DNA from: Cymodocea nodosa
Taxonomy: Eukaryota > Streptophyta > Magnoliopsida > Alismatales > Cymodoceaceae
Direction: 5' to 3'
DNA: 64,000 nt
NCBI GenBank assembly: GCA_036874045.1
Contig: CM072335.1
Span: 23,071,501 to 23,135,500, forward strand
The notes beneath the pieces were generated by a model, which was given only the letters and a program-made list of their open reading frames with translations, did no database searches and was not told the DNA's origin. The position numbers and the translations under genes are program-made. Of the stretch, positions 23,601 to 33,800 are shown piece after piece. The number at the start of each line of letters is the position of its first letter. The first letter of the stretch is position 1.

Positions 23601-24396
23601 TATTGCTATAGTGTCTACAATTTTCTATATGCCTCACTGAGGTCAACCATGAATTTTTTGTATAATTCTTTTAATTTGTGTGTTTGTGTTAGGAACATGT
23701 TCTGAAACTAAGACAAAAAGGCGAAAGAAGAAGAGGAAATTTGAGTCTCAAACTGACAAAAACATAAATCAATGTGCAGTAAGTACTATTCATTTTAATG
23801 TTTTGTGGGTGATTACTATTATCCTTTTTTTGCGAAGGTTTTGATATATAAAATGCATTTCATTCTATAAGATCCAGCCATCTAGGCTAGATACATCTCA
23901 CATATGGTCGCATGCAATCTGCTTTTTGTTCATTGTAACACATATCATATTCAAATACTGTCACCATCATTTGGCAAAAACGAAAGAGAGGAGAAGAGAC
24001 CACATTGGGTCAAGAGCCTTGTGCTTGCTTAAGTCAAGCACATGGGATTATCTGCCTTTTATTTGCACTAGCCTTGGTTCGTTTACAACATTAAATAATT
24101 TTTTTTAAATTCCCTCATCGGATTCCTATTATTTACACCCATTGAATAGGTTGAACATTTATTTGGTTTGTCATTGGCTTGACCGAACTGGAAATAATGA
24201 CAAATATACATGTTCAAAGAAAGTGTATTAGTAAAGGGCTACTCGAGAAAAAGTGTATTACTGAAGGAAATTCATGCTTATTTTTGTGCTTAAGAACTGG
24301 AAATAAGGATATCCATATTCATATCCATTTCGATGTTCATATTTATGCCTTTGTAAAACATGCTTTTTATTATTTTTTATTTTGTTGCAGAAGTGA
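8612..24396 (+). CDS. Double-stranded RNA-binding protein, HYL1/DRB family (two dsRBDs)
   Basis: Seven exons: 8612-8741, 9178-9446, 22261-22471, 22557-22729, 22821-22938, 23693-23778, 24391-24396. All use GT-AG sites, phases agree, and the product is 330 residues. dsRBD1 (about 51-117) carries [17 protein letters not shown] and the helix [15 protein letters not shown]; dsRBD2 (about 136-203) starts [19 protein letters not shown] and ends [18 protein letters not shown] basic run [10 protein letters not shown] near 307-316 is a likely nuclear signal. In Arabidopsis, HYL1/DRB1 assists DCL1 in pri-miRNA processing and DRB4 assists DCL4; the EGPSH..STVI and TKK.AE spacing and the LCKxxLxEYAxKM start of dsRBD2 look closest to HYL1. 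The C-terminus is shorter than in HYL1 (419 residues), so a diverged DRB paralogue is also possible. Intron 2 is 12.8 kb and packed with transposons; the last codon and stop lie in a tiny terminal coding exon. Confidence 0.88.
10062..10246. mobile_element. MITE-like repeat with GGGCCTGTTT termini
   Basis: The left end reads GGGCCTGTTTTGTCT and the right end, reverse-complemented, GGGCCTGTTTGATTATGG, enclosing about 185 noncoding bases. Size and terminal sequence suit a small non-autonomous DNA transposon (Harbinger/Tourist or hAT type). A target-site duplication is not clear. It lies in DRB intron 2. Confidence 0.55.
10601..11406 (+). repeat. Left arm of a long inverted repeat (about 0.8 kb)
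   Basis: The reverse complement of this arm is found at 11459-11805 and, after an inserted copia element, at 16292-16730. Paired landmarks include TTGTTAAAGTTCTATTGTTG against CAACAATAGAACTTTAACAA, and TAAATAAAGGCAACCAAAAT on the right against ATTTTGGTTGCCTTTATTTA on the left. Before the copia insertion, this formed an imperfect palindrome with a 52-base loop (11407-11458). The parent element is unknown: it could be a foldback transposon or two copies of a repeat in head-to-head orientation. No coding potential is evident in the arms. Confidence 0.88.
11806..12148 (+). repeat. 5' LTR of the copia element
   Basis: Starts TGTTGTCGAATTACTTTAG and matches 15962-16291 along its length, including TATA-like CCTATATATATTGTAATCA. 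The end may be 12144 (CACA) or 12148, depending on which base closes the LTR. It carries about 15 bases (near 11890-11910) absent from the 3' copy. Confidence 0.88.
12240..12465 (+). pseudogene. Copia gag N-terminal relic
   Basis: The plus strand reads [17 protein letters not shown], then after a frameshift [18 protein letters not shown], matching the conserved gag start (FxGxNYxxWxxxMxxxL) of plant copia elements. Truncated and frameshifted. Confidence 0.7.
12467..12853 (+). other. Open stretch of unknown origin inside the copia element
   Basis: A 128-codon frame rich in Cys and Val with no recognised domain. It begins where recognisable gag ends and stops just before the 5S-like block, so it may be leader or LTR DNA of a second inserted element rather than a gene. 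I would not annotate it as coding. Confidence 0.3.
12852..12970 (+). pseudogene. 5S rRNA-derived sequence (Cassandra-like TRIM LTR candidate)
   Basis: Bases 12871-12970 follow plant 5S rRNA closely: CCAGCAC, then AATTCTAAAGTTAAGCGTG, TTTGGGC, GAGCAGTACCAGGATGG, and AAGTTCTCGTGTAGTGCCC. The internal A-box block (AAGTTAAGCGTG) is intact, while the C-box region is altered (GGATGGATGATC for GGATGGGTGACC). 5S-like sequence inside a retroelement is the hallmark of Cassandra TRIM elements, whose LTRs carry a 5S gene. I could not delimit two LTRs, so a solo LTR or a 5S pseudogene are both possible. Confidence 0.8.
13208..13381. repeat. Tandem repeat, 65-bp unit, about 2.7 copies
   Basis: Copies start at 13208, 13273 and 13338; each contains GGATA..CT..TAT...CTAGGTTGTTTGAGTGT, and the first two end ATCACCTCTAT. 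Located between the 5S-like block and the Harbinger terminus inside the copia element. Confidence 0.85.
13714..14195 (+). mobile_element. 3' terminus of a PIF/Harbinger element
   Basis: Resembles 33755-34350, the 3' end of the large Harbinger element: shared CAATCTATGT, ATGAACTATGTTTTGTA, GGAAGATATGACTTTGCAT and the run of CTAACTTTCT motifs before the end. It contains the last few transposase codons and ends in GTGCTACAAACGGACC. The left end is not recognised, so it is a fragment or a deletion derivative. Confidence 0.7.
14340..15980 (+). pseudogene. Copia pol relic: reverse transcriptase and RNase H
   Basis: The conserved order is readable across three frames: [20 protein letters not shown], then [16 protein letters not shown], a decayed [31 protein letters not shown], the catalytic [41 protein letters not shown], and the RNase H-like [12 protein letters not shown] (S-T-AEAE motif) with [16 protein letters not shown] (family HxRTKHIDxxxHxxRE). 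Internal stops and at least one frameshift near 14860 inactivate it. It encodes the last two thirds of pol; integrase is absent. Confidence 0.9.
15962..16291 (+). repeat. 3' LTR of the copia element
   Basis: Matches 11806-12148 with scattered substitutions and short indels, showing the insertion is old enough for the LTRs to diverge. Begins TATTGTCG where the 5' LTR has TGTTGTCG, and is followed directly by the GATAA duplication. Confidence 0.88.
16874..18000 (+). pseudogene. Ty3/gypsy gag relic
   Basis: The frame at 16874-17242 contains [20 protein letters not shown] and [20 protein letters not shown], matching the plant gypsy gag pattern (PxxFKxPKLxxYDGTxDPxDHI ... LRPxSIxSFxxLxxxFxxxF). 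Further frames add KLTHSF and, near 17750-17880, [15 protein letters not shown] and [15 protein letters not shown], the gag C-terminal pattern with its CxFH...GHDTxxC block, here degraded. Frameshifts and stops are frequent; no protease or pol was found after it. It lies in DRB intron 2. Confidence 0.8.
18001..19700. other. Intronic stretch, nothing firm
   Basis: Part of DRB intron 2. AT-rich to about 18850, then a mixed region with short ORFs on both strands that match nothing I recognise. It may contain the decayed 3' portion of the LINE read on the minus strand just to the right. Confidence 0.3.
19800..20600 (-). pseudogene. L1-type LINE reverse transcriptase relic
   Basis: Minus-strand translation gives, in order, KTPGLDRF (family KAPGPDGF), [30 protein letters not shown] (family IIAKVLANRLKxVLPxLIxxxQxAFVxGRxI), then [20 protein letters not shown] (family GxFxSxRGLRQGDPLSP) followed by [10 protein letters not shown]. 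The order is correct for a plant L1, but frames shift and the catalytic YADD has decayed (QYTNGTHI at about 19900-19925). Antisense within DRB intron 2. Confidence 0.85.
20601..21465. other. Intronic stretch, possible LINE 5' remains
   Basis: DRB intron 2. Following the LINE orientation, this should be its 5' portion (endonuclease side), but no endonuclease motif could be read. Confidence 0.3.
21470..21715. mobile_element. Putative small DNA transposon (MITE-like)
   Basis: The left side reads GGTATGTTTCGGAG and the right side, reverse-complemented, GAGTCCGTTTGAATG, similar to the GGxxxGTTTG ends of Harbinger-type MITEs; the interior is noncoding with repeated GCTTTTGG motifs. No firm target-site duplication. 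Confidence 0.35.
23075..23585. repeat. GGTTCAA-rich repeat in DRB intron 5
   Basis: Contains many direct and inverted forms of TTGGTTCAA / TGGTCCAA / ACTGGTTCA. The left end (GGTTCAAAAACTGGTCTGATT) and the right end (AACTTGGTTTCTGAAAC) look like loosely inverted copies. Probably a decayed short dispersed element; family not recognised. Confidence 0.35.
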
Positions 24397-25130
24397 AGTT
24401 ATGCAGACCTAAGAAGGTAATTCATGTACATGAGTAGAGAACTGGAGAGTGTTCCTGAAATTTTATGTATGAGTTTTTTGTTTGTTATTCTCCAATTGCA
24501 TGCAATCTTATCTACATGAATGAAGAATTGTCCCCTAGGAGTTGAATCTATGACATCTAAGTCACCGTGGAGTACCAAGGCTTGCCCTCAAATTGTAGGA
24601 ATGATGATTGAAAGAAAAAAAATGATGTCTTCAAGATGAATGGACTAAGAGAGAAATCTAGGTTACTTGAAAATAATGGATAGAGAACATAACACATAGG
24701 AAGGGATAAAAATATATTTTGTCAAGTTAAGAAGAATAAGAAATAGAATAATAATCATAAAATTTGTAATAGGAAAAAGAAATAAGAGGAGAGAGGAAAC
24801 AAAGACAAATGGATGAGGGGATGGAAAGTCCTTTCTACAAGATTTTAAAAAGGTTAACGACTCAAGAGATTGAAACATGAATATTCATGTTCACTTTTTG
24901 GTAGTTAAGGTCAACCACCATCAGCAATCAACTTGTTAGTTGGGCAAGAGGTTTGAGCAAGTCGACCTAGATGGCGTATTGATTAGTCCTCCCTGTCCAA
25001 TCTCTATAATCATTCTAGGCTCATGTATGAATTACCTGACAACTAATGACATAAGAAATAACTGGATGCATGATAATAAAATAGACCAACAATTCTATCA
25101 GTCTCTTGCACTTGCTAACACTTAAAACAA
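24397..25130. other. DRB 3' UTR and AT-rich flank
   Basis: The DRB stop codon is at 24394-24396. What follows is presumed 3' UTR and then AT-rich spacer with no further exon seen. Confidence 0.4.
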
Positions 25131-25139
25131 ACCTGATGA

Positions 25140-26040
25140 ATTATCCTAGGATCAATTAGACTAATATCTAGTTTGCAATGTAGAAATCATGTTTTCTGGA
25201 GGTCAATAATGTGTTTCCTTTGTGATAACGTTTTGTCCTTGATATAGGTAAACTTAATACCTAAGAAATACTTAGGTTACCCATATCTTTAGTTACAAAT
25301 TGTTGTGTTAGATATTGTTTAGCTACTTTAATGTTTGTGGCATCATTCCTTGTTAGATGGATGTCACATGCATCTACTGTTAGAATTACACAACTATTCA
25401 TGCTCCATTTTATAAATATTGAATGATTAGCAACGTAGCTTTTGAACTTGTTGCCAACAATTGCCTTGTTGAATACAACAATAGTTCAATTGGCCAGGAG
25501 TTAAGTTGTTCATAGTATCTATCCAGATTTGAATATTAGTAAACAAAAAAAAAAATACTACCATTATAAAAAAAATTACAGTACTGAATTTATCAAAGCA
25601 TACAATTTCTATTTTAGATCATATATGGCTTTTCTCAAAAGGCATAATGATCTCACCCTTAAGCAATGCACCCTAGAGAATGCATGGGCATCCATGAACA
25701 ATAAGATGAGCTTTGTATCTGACCATTGGCCCTTTAGGATTATGCTTGGTAGTAAATATTCATTGACAACCGAATATATTTATATTTTCAAGATAGGCAA
25801 TCAAGTTCCGTGTGTTGTGAGATGCTAATGCTTATGCTTTTTCATCTGTGGACTTTCAACGTAGAATAAGAAGTTCCTTTTATAATGCTTAGGAATAAAA
25901 TTAATGGCCAATTCAAACTATTGAAAAGAAGAGTGAACCTGGTTACAAGAAATAAAGGTAGAAATGGTAAGTGTAGCAGTTGAATTGTTACCGTTGGATA
26001 GGGCAATGAGTATGTCAATATCATATGTTGGATACACATA
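25140..26040 (-). pseudogene. Second Ty1/copia reverse transcriptase relic
   Basis: Minus-strand reading in changing frames gives IFTTKHNPKGPMVRYKAHL (family VFxxKYNxDGSIxRYKARL), a trace FMDAHAF (DVKNAFL), LRKAIYDLK (LKKALYGLKQ), and NSCVILTVDACDIHLTRND (decayed YVDDI box) followed by AKQYLTQQFVTKDMGNLSIS (xLxxxFxxKDLGxLxYFLG). Stops and frameshifts throughout; no LTR identified. Its motifs differ from those of the copia element inside the DRB intron, so it is a different family. Confidence 0.75.
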
Positions 26041-28465
26041 AGGTGGAGCTAATTTGATGTAAAGTATTGTGATCAGTAGACTAGTGTTGTCATCAATGCT
26101 GTTGGTAAAGGAGAAAAAGAAAAGTGAACTTGTTGGATGGGAGTAATAAAAAGGCTTGGTTTTCTCTTCATGAAGTTGAGAAGACTAATACAAGCCTCTA
26201 ATTCCTTTCATTCATTGGGCTAGTGCATATTTATAACAATGTGACCATGATATATTGGTCCTCATGCGTCTCATTTATTTACTCTAGCAACCAATAACAC
26301 CTTTACGTTACATTCAAATGGTCAAAGTCTTCCTTGCTTTTCAAGCATGTGCCAATTTATCCAAGAAACGTTCATCCCACATCCAAGCACATGCATTGTC
26401 GGTGGGCTCTCCTTACATCCATATATGTAAGTTGCATGTGGACTGTTGGGAAGCCATCCTCACCTCCACATAAGTGAGTTGCTGATTCATCCTTATCCCA
26501 TCCATTTACATTGATTTGATGAGATTTAGTCTTCTCTCTTCACACACGTGAAATCCACAGATAAGCCTACAATCATTCTTACGTATCCATATAATGAGTG
26601 ATATTGGCATGGAGATGATTGTGTATGAAGTTGTTGGTTGCTTCTAGATCACCTGTCCCCCTCTTCTACCAAAAAAGACGAAATTCCTATGGAGGTTAGA
26701 AATTCAGGGGATCTTGTCCATGTCAAGCATGGATGTTCTCTTTTACGACCCACCTGATACAACACCTGTGGTCTGTGGGCCACTCCTTGTTCCTCAGATT
26801 TTACTTCTAAAGTTCATCTTTCTCAAGGGCATGATGCTTAGGGACACCAAGGTCTTCAACAATAGTTACAATAATGTTGAAATCATATAATAGAGATGGC
26901 TTAAGAGGCTTGTGATTATTAACATTAACCATCAAATAAATTATCGCAGGGCAATTCAAGTTGGCATACATGGTTGCCAATTATGTTGTTAACTAGGACC
27001 ATACCTTATTGGTTTATGCTTATGAGAAATTGAGTTATGATGGCAAAATTCACCCAACGTTAGCACTCTACTTGTTGCCCATATCTTTCAATGTATCCAT
27101 GCGGTTATGGTTTCCGATGTGGAAGAGTTTCAAGTCCCAATTTGCTTAAATTATTAAGATGGCCATCTAAACACCTTACATGGTCGTGTCGAACCATGTA
27201 CATGGAACCTGTGTCACATCCCATTTCTTCCTGTTTAAATATCAACCATGTTTTGAAACACTGATAACCATCCAACGACTCGTGGAGCTGAGATAATCAC
27301 CACAGATGAATTTAAACATGGTAGAATGCTAAAAGAGGTAGATAATTTCACTTGTTAAGCATGGTAGGATGCTTTTCTTCCAGTCATCCCAGTTTTGAGC
27401 ACTCCAAAAGATGGGGCTTGCTGACTCATTATGGCCAGTCATGGGTTTGTTGATGATGGGTTTTTTGTTTTTTTTTGCAAGGTATGGTGCTGATGATATT
27501 GTTGCATGCATTTCTTGAAATGAAAGCAAGGCTTATATCCATGAAGTGATTGAGTGTTTTGTTTGAGTTTCAGGGCTGAGCCACTGTCAAGATACTTGAG
27601 GATTGCCATAGGTGATGCTCGTGCCATGCTCCGTGTTACATATTGACTTCCTTCTTTTTTTTTTTCACTTTTCCGTAACTTTGTCAAGTTAATACACGTA
27701 TTTTGTCATCTTTCTTCCTCCCGTTCGGCTTCGTCGATTTTTTTTTGTAATTGGCGTTACCATGCCCCTCGCTCATAATATGAAACCGGTTAACCTGCGC
27801 ACTAGCACACGCTTTCATAATTGATCTTAGCAGGTTGTTTCTTGGCGCAACGCAAGGTTATACCTGATAAGGAGACCAATAACGGTATTACCCTATTACG
27901 AAAGAACTTCAAAAATTCGGATCATCAATAATCAATTTGATTAGTTTGATCGGTACGATCATCTTTGGAACCACTTGGATCATGTTTGGGCACATCGGTT
28001 GGAACAATTCCAGGGATCTCCAACCATGATCGGTATAACTGAGACGACCGTCATGCTACACTATCATTCAGAAAAAAAGATTAGACCGTGATAGTGATCG
28101 TAAGTGGTGGTACCGAATTGCTTCCGAATAAACCAATAAATCGTATGCGGGAACCGTAGCATTTCGTGATTTATCGGTAATTTCACTTCCATTCTCTATT
28201 AACCAATGATTCGAGACCATAAACATGGTTTGAAGCCTAGGCACAGCTCGGTACTCTTTCTACCACTACCTTAGTGCTAAAAGGAAATGGTTTAAAAATG
28301 TAAAATTAATTAATTGGTAATTTATCTGATATGAAGCACTCATATCGATGAAATTAATCTCTAATTTTCATCAGATGAGTGACAATCGCCTACTAAACTA
28401 ATGGGATGATTCCATGGGCCAAGAAACAATGAAAAAGGTGATTCCAAACTTGAAAGTGATTGATC
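26041..28465. other. Spacer without recognised gene
   Basis: No exon could be matched. 26100-26700 may be LTR or leader DNA of the antisense copia relic. Minus-strand ORFs at 27329-27529 and 27439-27687 overlap in frame-shifted fashion and have no recognised motif. 27740-28440 is richer in CG and GATCGG/CCGGT motifs than its surroundings but noncoding by eye. Confidence 0.3.
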
Positions 28466-28639
28466 ATATAAAGGGGTGTTTTTGACACTTAGAATTTAAA
28501 GAATTAGAAAGTTGAGAATAAATTTTTAATATTCTGGTGTTTGTGTTATTTAGAAAAGTTGAGAATTTATTTTAACTTTTTAAGATGTAAAAGTCAACAT
28601 ATTTTCAACTTTCATATTAGATGCAATTTGAAAGTTGGA

Positions 28640-29365
28640 AACCTTTGACCCTTTTCCTCTTTGCACCTTGCTCCTCTCTTCGATGTATGATGTAGTATTT
28701 CGTGCTCCACTCTTTTTCGCACCCTACTCCTCTCCACATTGGAAGTCTCCACTCATCTCCATGTAATATAGTCAAGGAAGAAGTCTCAACTCTTCCCACA
28801 CACTAGCCCCTTATCTCCCTTGCCTCTTTTTGACATAGTACTTCACGCTCCACTCCTCTCCGCACCAAGAAAGTCTCCGCTCTTCTTTGTGTTAGCCTAC
28901 CAACGTGGAAGTGTCAGCTACTCCCAGGCACCAACCTCCTATCTCCCTTGAGATCCATAGAAAATCTTAGAGGAAAGGGAACAGCCATCGTTTGAAATTA
29001 CCACAATCTCTCACCTGCCATTTGAAATCACCCTCGTTCTCCCATTTTAGAATCAGAAATCATCTTTTGCCCTATAAAACCCTCATTCTTAGTAGAAGAA
29101 GGTAGAATTTAGTGATTGCAACAAATTGTCTCCTCTCTGTGTTGCAAGGTTAGCAGCAAATGTGTGTTTTATAGAACCTTTTCTTAATAGTATATCCATT
29201 GAATCTTGTCCTCCTCTTCCGTTGTTGTATCCTCCTAAAATCAGCACTACATCGTCTTCTTTTGAAGCTACCACATTTTCACATCGTCATCACACCCTCC
29301 TCTGTAGAGAAGTTCATCCTCCTCTATCGGTAGATCTCAAGGGTAAGTTATCTTTCCATTGTTAA
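28640..29365. other. CT-rich, internally repetitive block in the Harbinger element
   Basis: Repeated variants of CGCTCCACTCCTCTCCGCACC and GAAGTCTCCxCTCxTCTxxxTGT occur between 28660 and 28920, followed by a Ser/Pro-rich plus frame (29126-29365) that begins MSPLCVARLAAN and ends at a possible donor (AAGGGTAAGT). This resembles a host gene leader and first exon more than transposon DNA, and may be a captured fragment. No family recognised. Confidence 0.35.
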
Positions 29366-31779
29366 ATGAGATTTTTATAATATCGATATGGACGACAATC
29401 ATCATTTCATTAGATTTTTTCTTGTTTTAGTTAGCAGTTGGCACTATTTCATATTGCAATATATTTCTGCTAAACAAACTTTGATTGAGTGTTGTTTGTG
29501 ACGTATATAATGCAGGTTTGTAAGTGAAATTGTTCGGAACCTAACTCTGATTTCCCACACATTATTCTATAAAATTTTAAAATATTTCAACTTGCTGCTT
29601 TTGTTGAATCAAAACCATGTTTGGTTTAACCAAAAAATTCAGCCTGACTACAGGCATTGGGTTGTTATATTCATTACATTAGCGTTGCTTTAGATCTACT
29701 ATTTTTACTTGTGCAAAAGCACATCGCCTTTTAAATGAGTATATGTTTTGTGCTCCACCCATAGTCGGGCTTAAACCACTTGAGAAGTTTATTAATAGCA
29801 TCAAACAAACCATAGATTCTTTTAATCAACATATGTAACTTATGTAATTGTCCCAACCATTGATAAAATCATGTGCACACCTTTCAAAAGATACAACCTT
29901 CTTCTTAGTCCAATGCAAGCACATGACCATTCACAAGGCAGTAGATAACTACATGATCAATGCCATAAACTGACAAGACTTGTTGAAACTCCAAAGAACT
30001 AAACTTACAGATAATACATACCACTTCCACTTGGAGAATGCAAACAAAGAGATCCAAAAATTGGTGCACCATATGGAAAGGTGAGACCTACTTGACATGA
30101 TCAATGGTCAACCAAACAGCAAACCATATACTGATGACAAGGCATGTCAAAATATTCTCAGCATATGTTGAATAGAACTTAAAAGATACGTATGATACCT
30201 TCTCAGCATAATAAGCAAGGAAAATAGGCATAAACATAGAATTACCATGTATTCCATAAACTATTGTAATTACTTAGTGTAAAGGTTTTACTTTCATTAT
30301 TCTTTTATATAGTCATATTTTCTAAAAGAACAATATATTTATGGCATTTTCTTAACAACCTTTTCTTAACAATATATTTATGGCATTTTTTGTGCCATTA
30401 TATAGCCTTTTCTTAATTGTCTCCTCTCTGTGTTGTAGAAATCTGCCTATGATGATGTTTAATTTCATGATTTGTAAGATAAATAGATCTATACACGATC
30501 CAATAACCCAATTGACTATTAGAACAATAACCCATCATACTTTACTTTTGATGCTTTGAAGATGAGTCAAATTATCTTTCTTTGATAAAATGTCAAAATT
30601 CAAATTGGTATAAGACTGCAAAACATGAACAACTAGATTAACAATCCAGCCAACATAGCCAAGTGTGATGGTGGTCATCAAAGTAAACCAATCGTAGGTC
30701 TGAAAGTAATGCAAGCCTGACAAGGACAAGTGTTTGAGATTTTGGGAGAGCTTCAATGCGGCTTCATATTCTTGTGCTAGTATCAAATCTTCAATTTGAT
30801 TTAAGATGGAAGAATATTTTTCTAACAGCTTGAAGGCCTTGAAGTGCAAGGAGTTCTCCTTATATCACCCTTGATATCTGATGAGCTTTGAAAACAACTG
30901 GAGATAGTGAGAGAGCAAATAAGATAGTGACATCACCCTTGGTTTCAAGATTGATACTAAGCTGTTTGGTATGAAATAGTCTAGTTTTTATATTTTTGAA
31001 TTAAACCATTGACTTATAATGGTACCCATTTTCATGTATTCAACAAGATGGTTTAGACATTGGAAGATGTTGGAAGTTATGTCGTTAATTCTTAAAATAT
31101 AATATATATGATTTGAATCATGCTATTTTGAAATTAAATGCCAACATTCTCTAATGCTACTTTTCCTTTATTTGAATGCAAACTTTATTTTCTATTCTGG
31201 TTATGTAGAAATGTATTATTACTCGGAAGCTTGTCACATATTTTATGAATTATTACTCAATTGTTTAACTTGAATGTTTTTAGTAAAGTAGTTATGAAAA
31301 ATTTTGTCACCAACAAGAAACTTGAACAAAGCTGTCAGTTGGAATGGTCAAAATGATGAAATATTTTTAAATATATTATGCAAGTTTTTAAATGAAGGGA
31401 ACGAGAAGACTTATGATGGAAAAGTTAAACTAAGACATAGAAGAAAGTAATCAAGAGATATAATGAGAAAATATGATGTAGTATTGAGAAGAAAAATGTT
31501 GATAGTCAAATCAAGACCTAACGAGTCATGTACAAGAACTATATTTTAATATCAAATCAAATTGTATGGGGGTGAGAATATGTTAATAGTCATATAAATA
31601 TTCCAAAGGAAGTATGAAAATAATTTATTAAGGTAAAATTTACATCATTTGTATTGATTTCTCAATACATATATCAATAGTTTAATCATATATATATATT
31701 TTGTTAGGTACATTTAGAGTGCAATTCATGTGGGGGGAAAGCATGTTCTATTTACCCTCAACTTGAAATACTTTTTTAG

Positions 31780-32165
31780 ATGAATATAGCATCAGGAAGA
31801 TATGCTATTCATTCAAATGAATCTATGCATTATGCTTCTTCTGAGAATCGTATAGATGCTTCTTCTGAGAATTATATGGATGAAGACATCCACTTTTTCA
31901 TATAGGAACCTCTTGATCAATCTTTACCAATGAGTGCCAATACAAGTAGTGAGTTTCTTAAGTGAAAAAAATATTCAAGACCACATGTAGAATCACATGC
32001 ACTTATGTGTAATACTATAGAAAAAGTTGTAGGAAAAAGTTGTTAAGAAAATAAATCAAAGAGGTGAAAAATGAAATGCAATTATGAGAGAGACATTGGA
32101 ACTTGAATCACGTAGGATTGCATTTGAAACACGTAGAATGAATTTTAACAAGTAAGAAATAGAGG
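31780..32165 (+). pseudogene. Possible decayed second Harbinger ORF
   Basis: From 31780 the plus strand reads MNIASGRYAIHSNESMHYAS, contains a direct duplication of the GCTTCTTCTGAGAATxxTAT motif, and ends in a charged segment before the transposase. The position fits the Myb-like accessory protein that accompanies Harbinger transposases, but no SANT motif could be read and there are several stops. Confidence 0.3.
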
Positions 32166-32559
32166 CTGTGATGGTTTTCTAAAAATTAATATAAAGGAGA
32201 GATTCAGAGTCCTAGAGATTTTGAAGGAGAGAGAGAATAGACATCAATTTCTATGTATATGAGAAGAGATGAAAGTTGAATAGTTAAAATATAGATTATG
32301 GTGATGTGTAATGAACTTTTTATTTTGAATATGGATGTTATTGTATTGTTTTGTTGAATGTTGTGTAATGATGAATATTATTTTGTTATGAACATGTGAA
32401 ACTTTTTTCAAAATGAATGCCATTATTATGAAAAACACTTTTTATTGGAAATTATCTTTACATAATACTTGATGTTGTCATCATGATAGTGACTACTTTA
32501 CTACTTTCCTTAACAACATATTCAAGTAGTATTTTAAGAAATATCGAAAGAATTTATAA

Positions 32560-33800
32560 TAAGGAAGGTGCAGAGTATATAACAAGATTATTAGATTCAT
32601 TGTTGCCTAATTAAGTTTACAATTGTAGAAAAATATATTGAATAAGTCAGGATGTTTTCATCAAATTATCAACTTTATTAAGGAATAAATGAATTGTGTT
32701 TGATGGTAGATATACCACAGTAGAAGAGAAGTTTACAATATTCCTTATAACAGTTGAGCAGAATCAAAGATATAAAGTAACACAAGAGCGTTTTCATCAC
32801 TCTACTTAGACTATCAATGCTTATTTCAATGAAATTCTAAATGCAATAATACAATTAACTAACATCTTGATAGCAAAGACATCTACGTCAACTCCAAAAA
32901 GGATTCATTATGATCCTATTGTTTTTCCTATTTCAAGGTAAAATTAGTCTTTTGATAGAATTATAGATGCTTTTCCAATATAAATTTCTTTTTATTTAAG
33001 CTTTTTTTTATTTGTAGGATTGTATTAGAGCTATTGATGGGACTCATGTAAAAGTAACAATTGTAAGAGAGGAAAATGCTAGATTTAGAAATAGAAGAGG
33101 TCAATTATCATAAAATGTTATGGTAACTTGCAATTTTGATTTGAAATTTATTTATATTATGAGTAGATGGGAATGTTTGGCATCTGATGTACATGTACTT
33201 CAAGATGCAATTAGTCAATCAAATGATCTTTAAGTTCCACTAGGTACTATTTTTAATAAATATAATGTCATTATTCTTACATGATAGTTAATTAGATAAG
33301 AATGATTTTTGATAGCTTTGATTTAAATATTGTTTATAGGAAAATTCTATTTGGTTGATGTTGGTTATCCAAATCGATTAGAATTTCTTACTCCATTTTT
33401 GATGCACTTAAATGATTATGCTGTTGATCGACATCCAAGTAATGCAATCAAAAATTTTAATTATAGGCATTCACAATTACACTTAATCATAGAATGTACA
33501 TTTGAAGTGGTGAAACATTGATTCTCGATTTTACGAGGTTATATGTCATTTTCTTATAAAACACAGGTTAAGATTGTTCAGGCATGTTTATTTCTTCATA
33601 ATTTTATTCGTAAGGCAAATAAAATAGATATAATTGAAGATCTTGAAAATGAAGTAGAAGGAGTTGAAGACCATGTTCAAGAAATGAAATTTCTAATACA
33701 TTTTGAAGATGATGAACAATTACATATTGTTGGCAGTAGTCAAGAACAAAGAAAAACAATAGCAGATCAAATGTGTGCAATAATGTCCCAATCTATGTGA
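32560..33800 (+). pseudogene. PIF/Harbinger DDE transposase relic
   Basis: The reading, with a few stops, shows TVEEKFTIFLITVEQNQRYK and INAYFNEILNAIIQL (helix region before the nuclease), then CIRAIDGTHVKV with the first catalytic Asp, FRNRRGQLS.NVMVTCNFDL, LASDVHVLQDA, YLVDVGYPNRLEFLTPF with the second catalytic Asp, and HSQLHLIIECTFEVVKH, whose Glu in the family NVIERxFGVLK context is the third acidic residue, followed by YKTQVKIVQACLFLHNFIR. Two short introns can be inferred (about 32937-33017 and 33242-33340, both GT-AG) because splicing restores ISR-DCIRAIDG and VPLG-KFYLVDVGY. It ends at the stop near 33800. Several in-frame stops make it inactive. Confidence 0.85.

Noticed and set aside
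27329-27687. Overlapping minus-strand ORFs as a possible small gene
   Set aside because: No splice-consistent join, no recognised motif, and composition typical of spacer.
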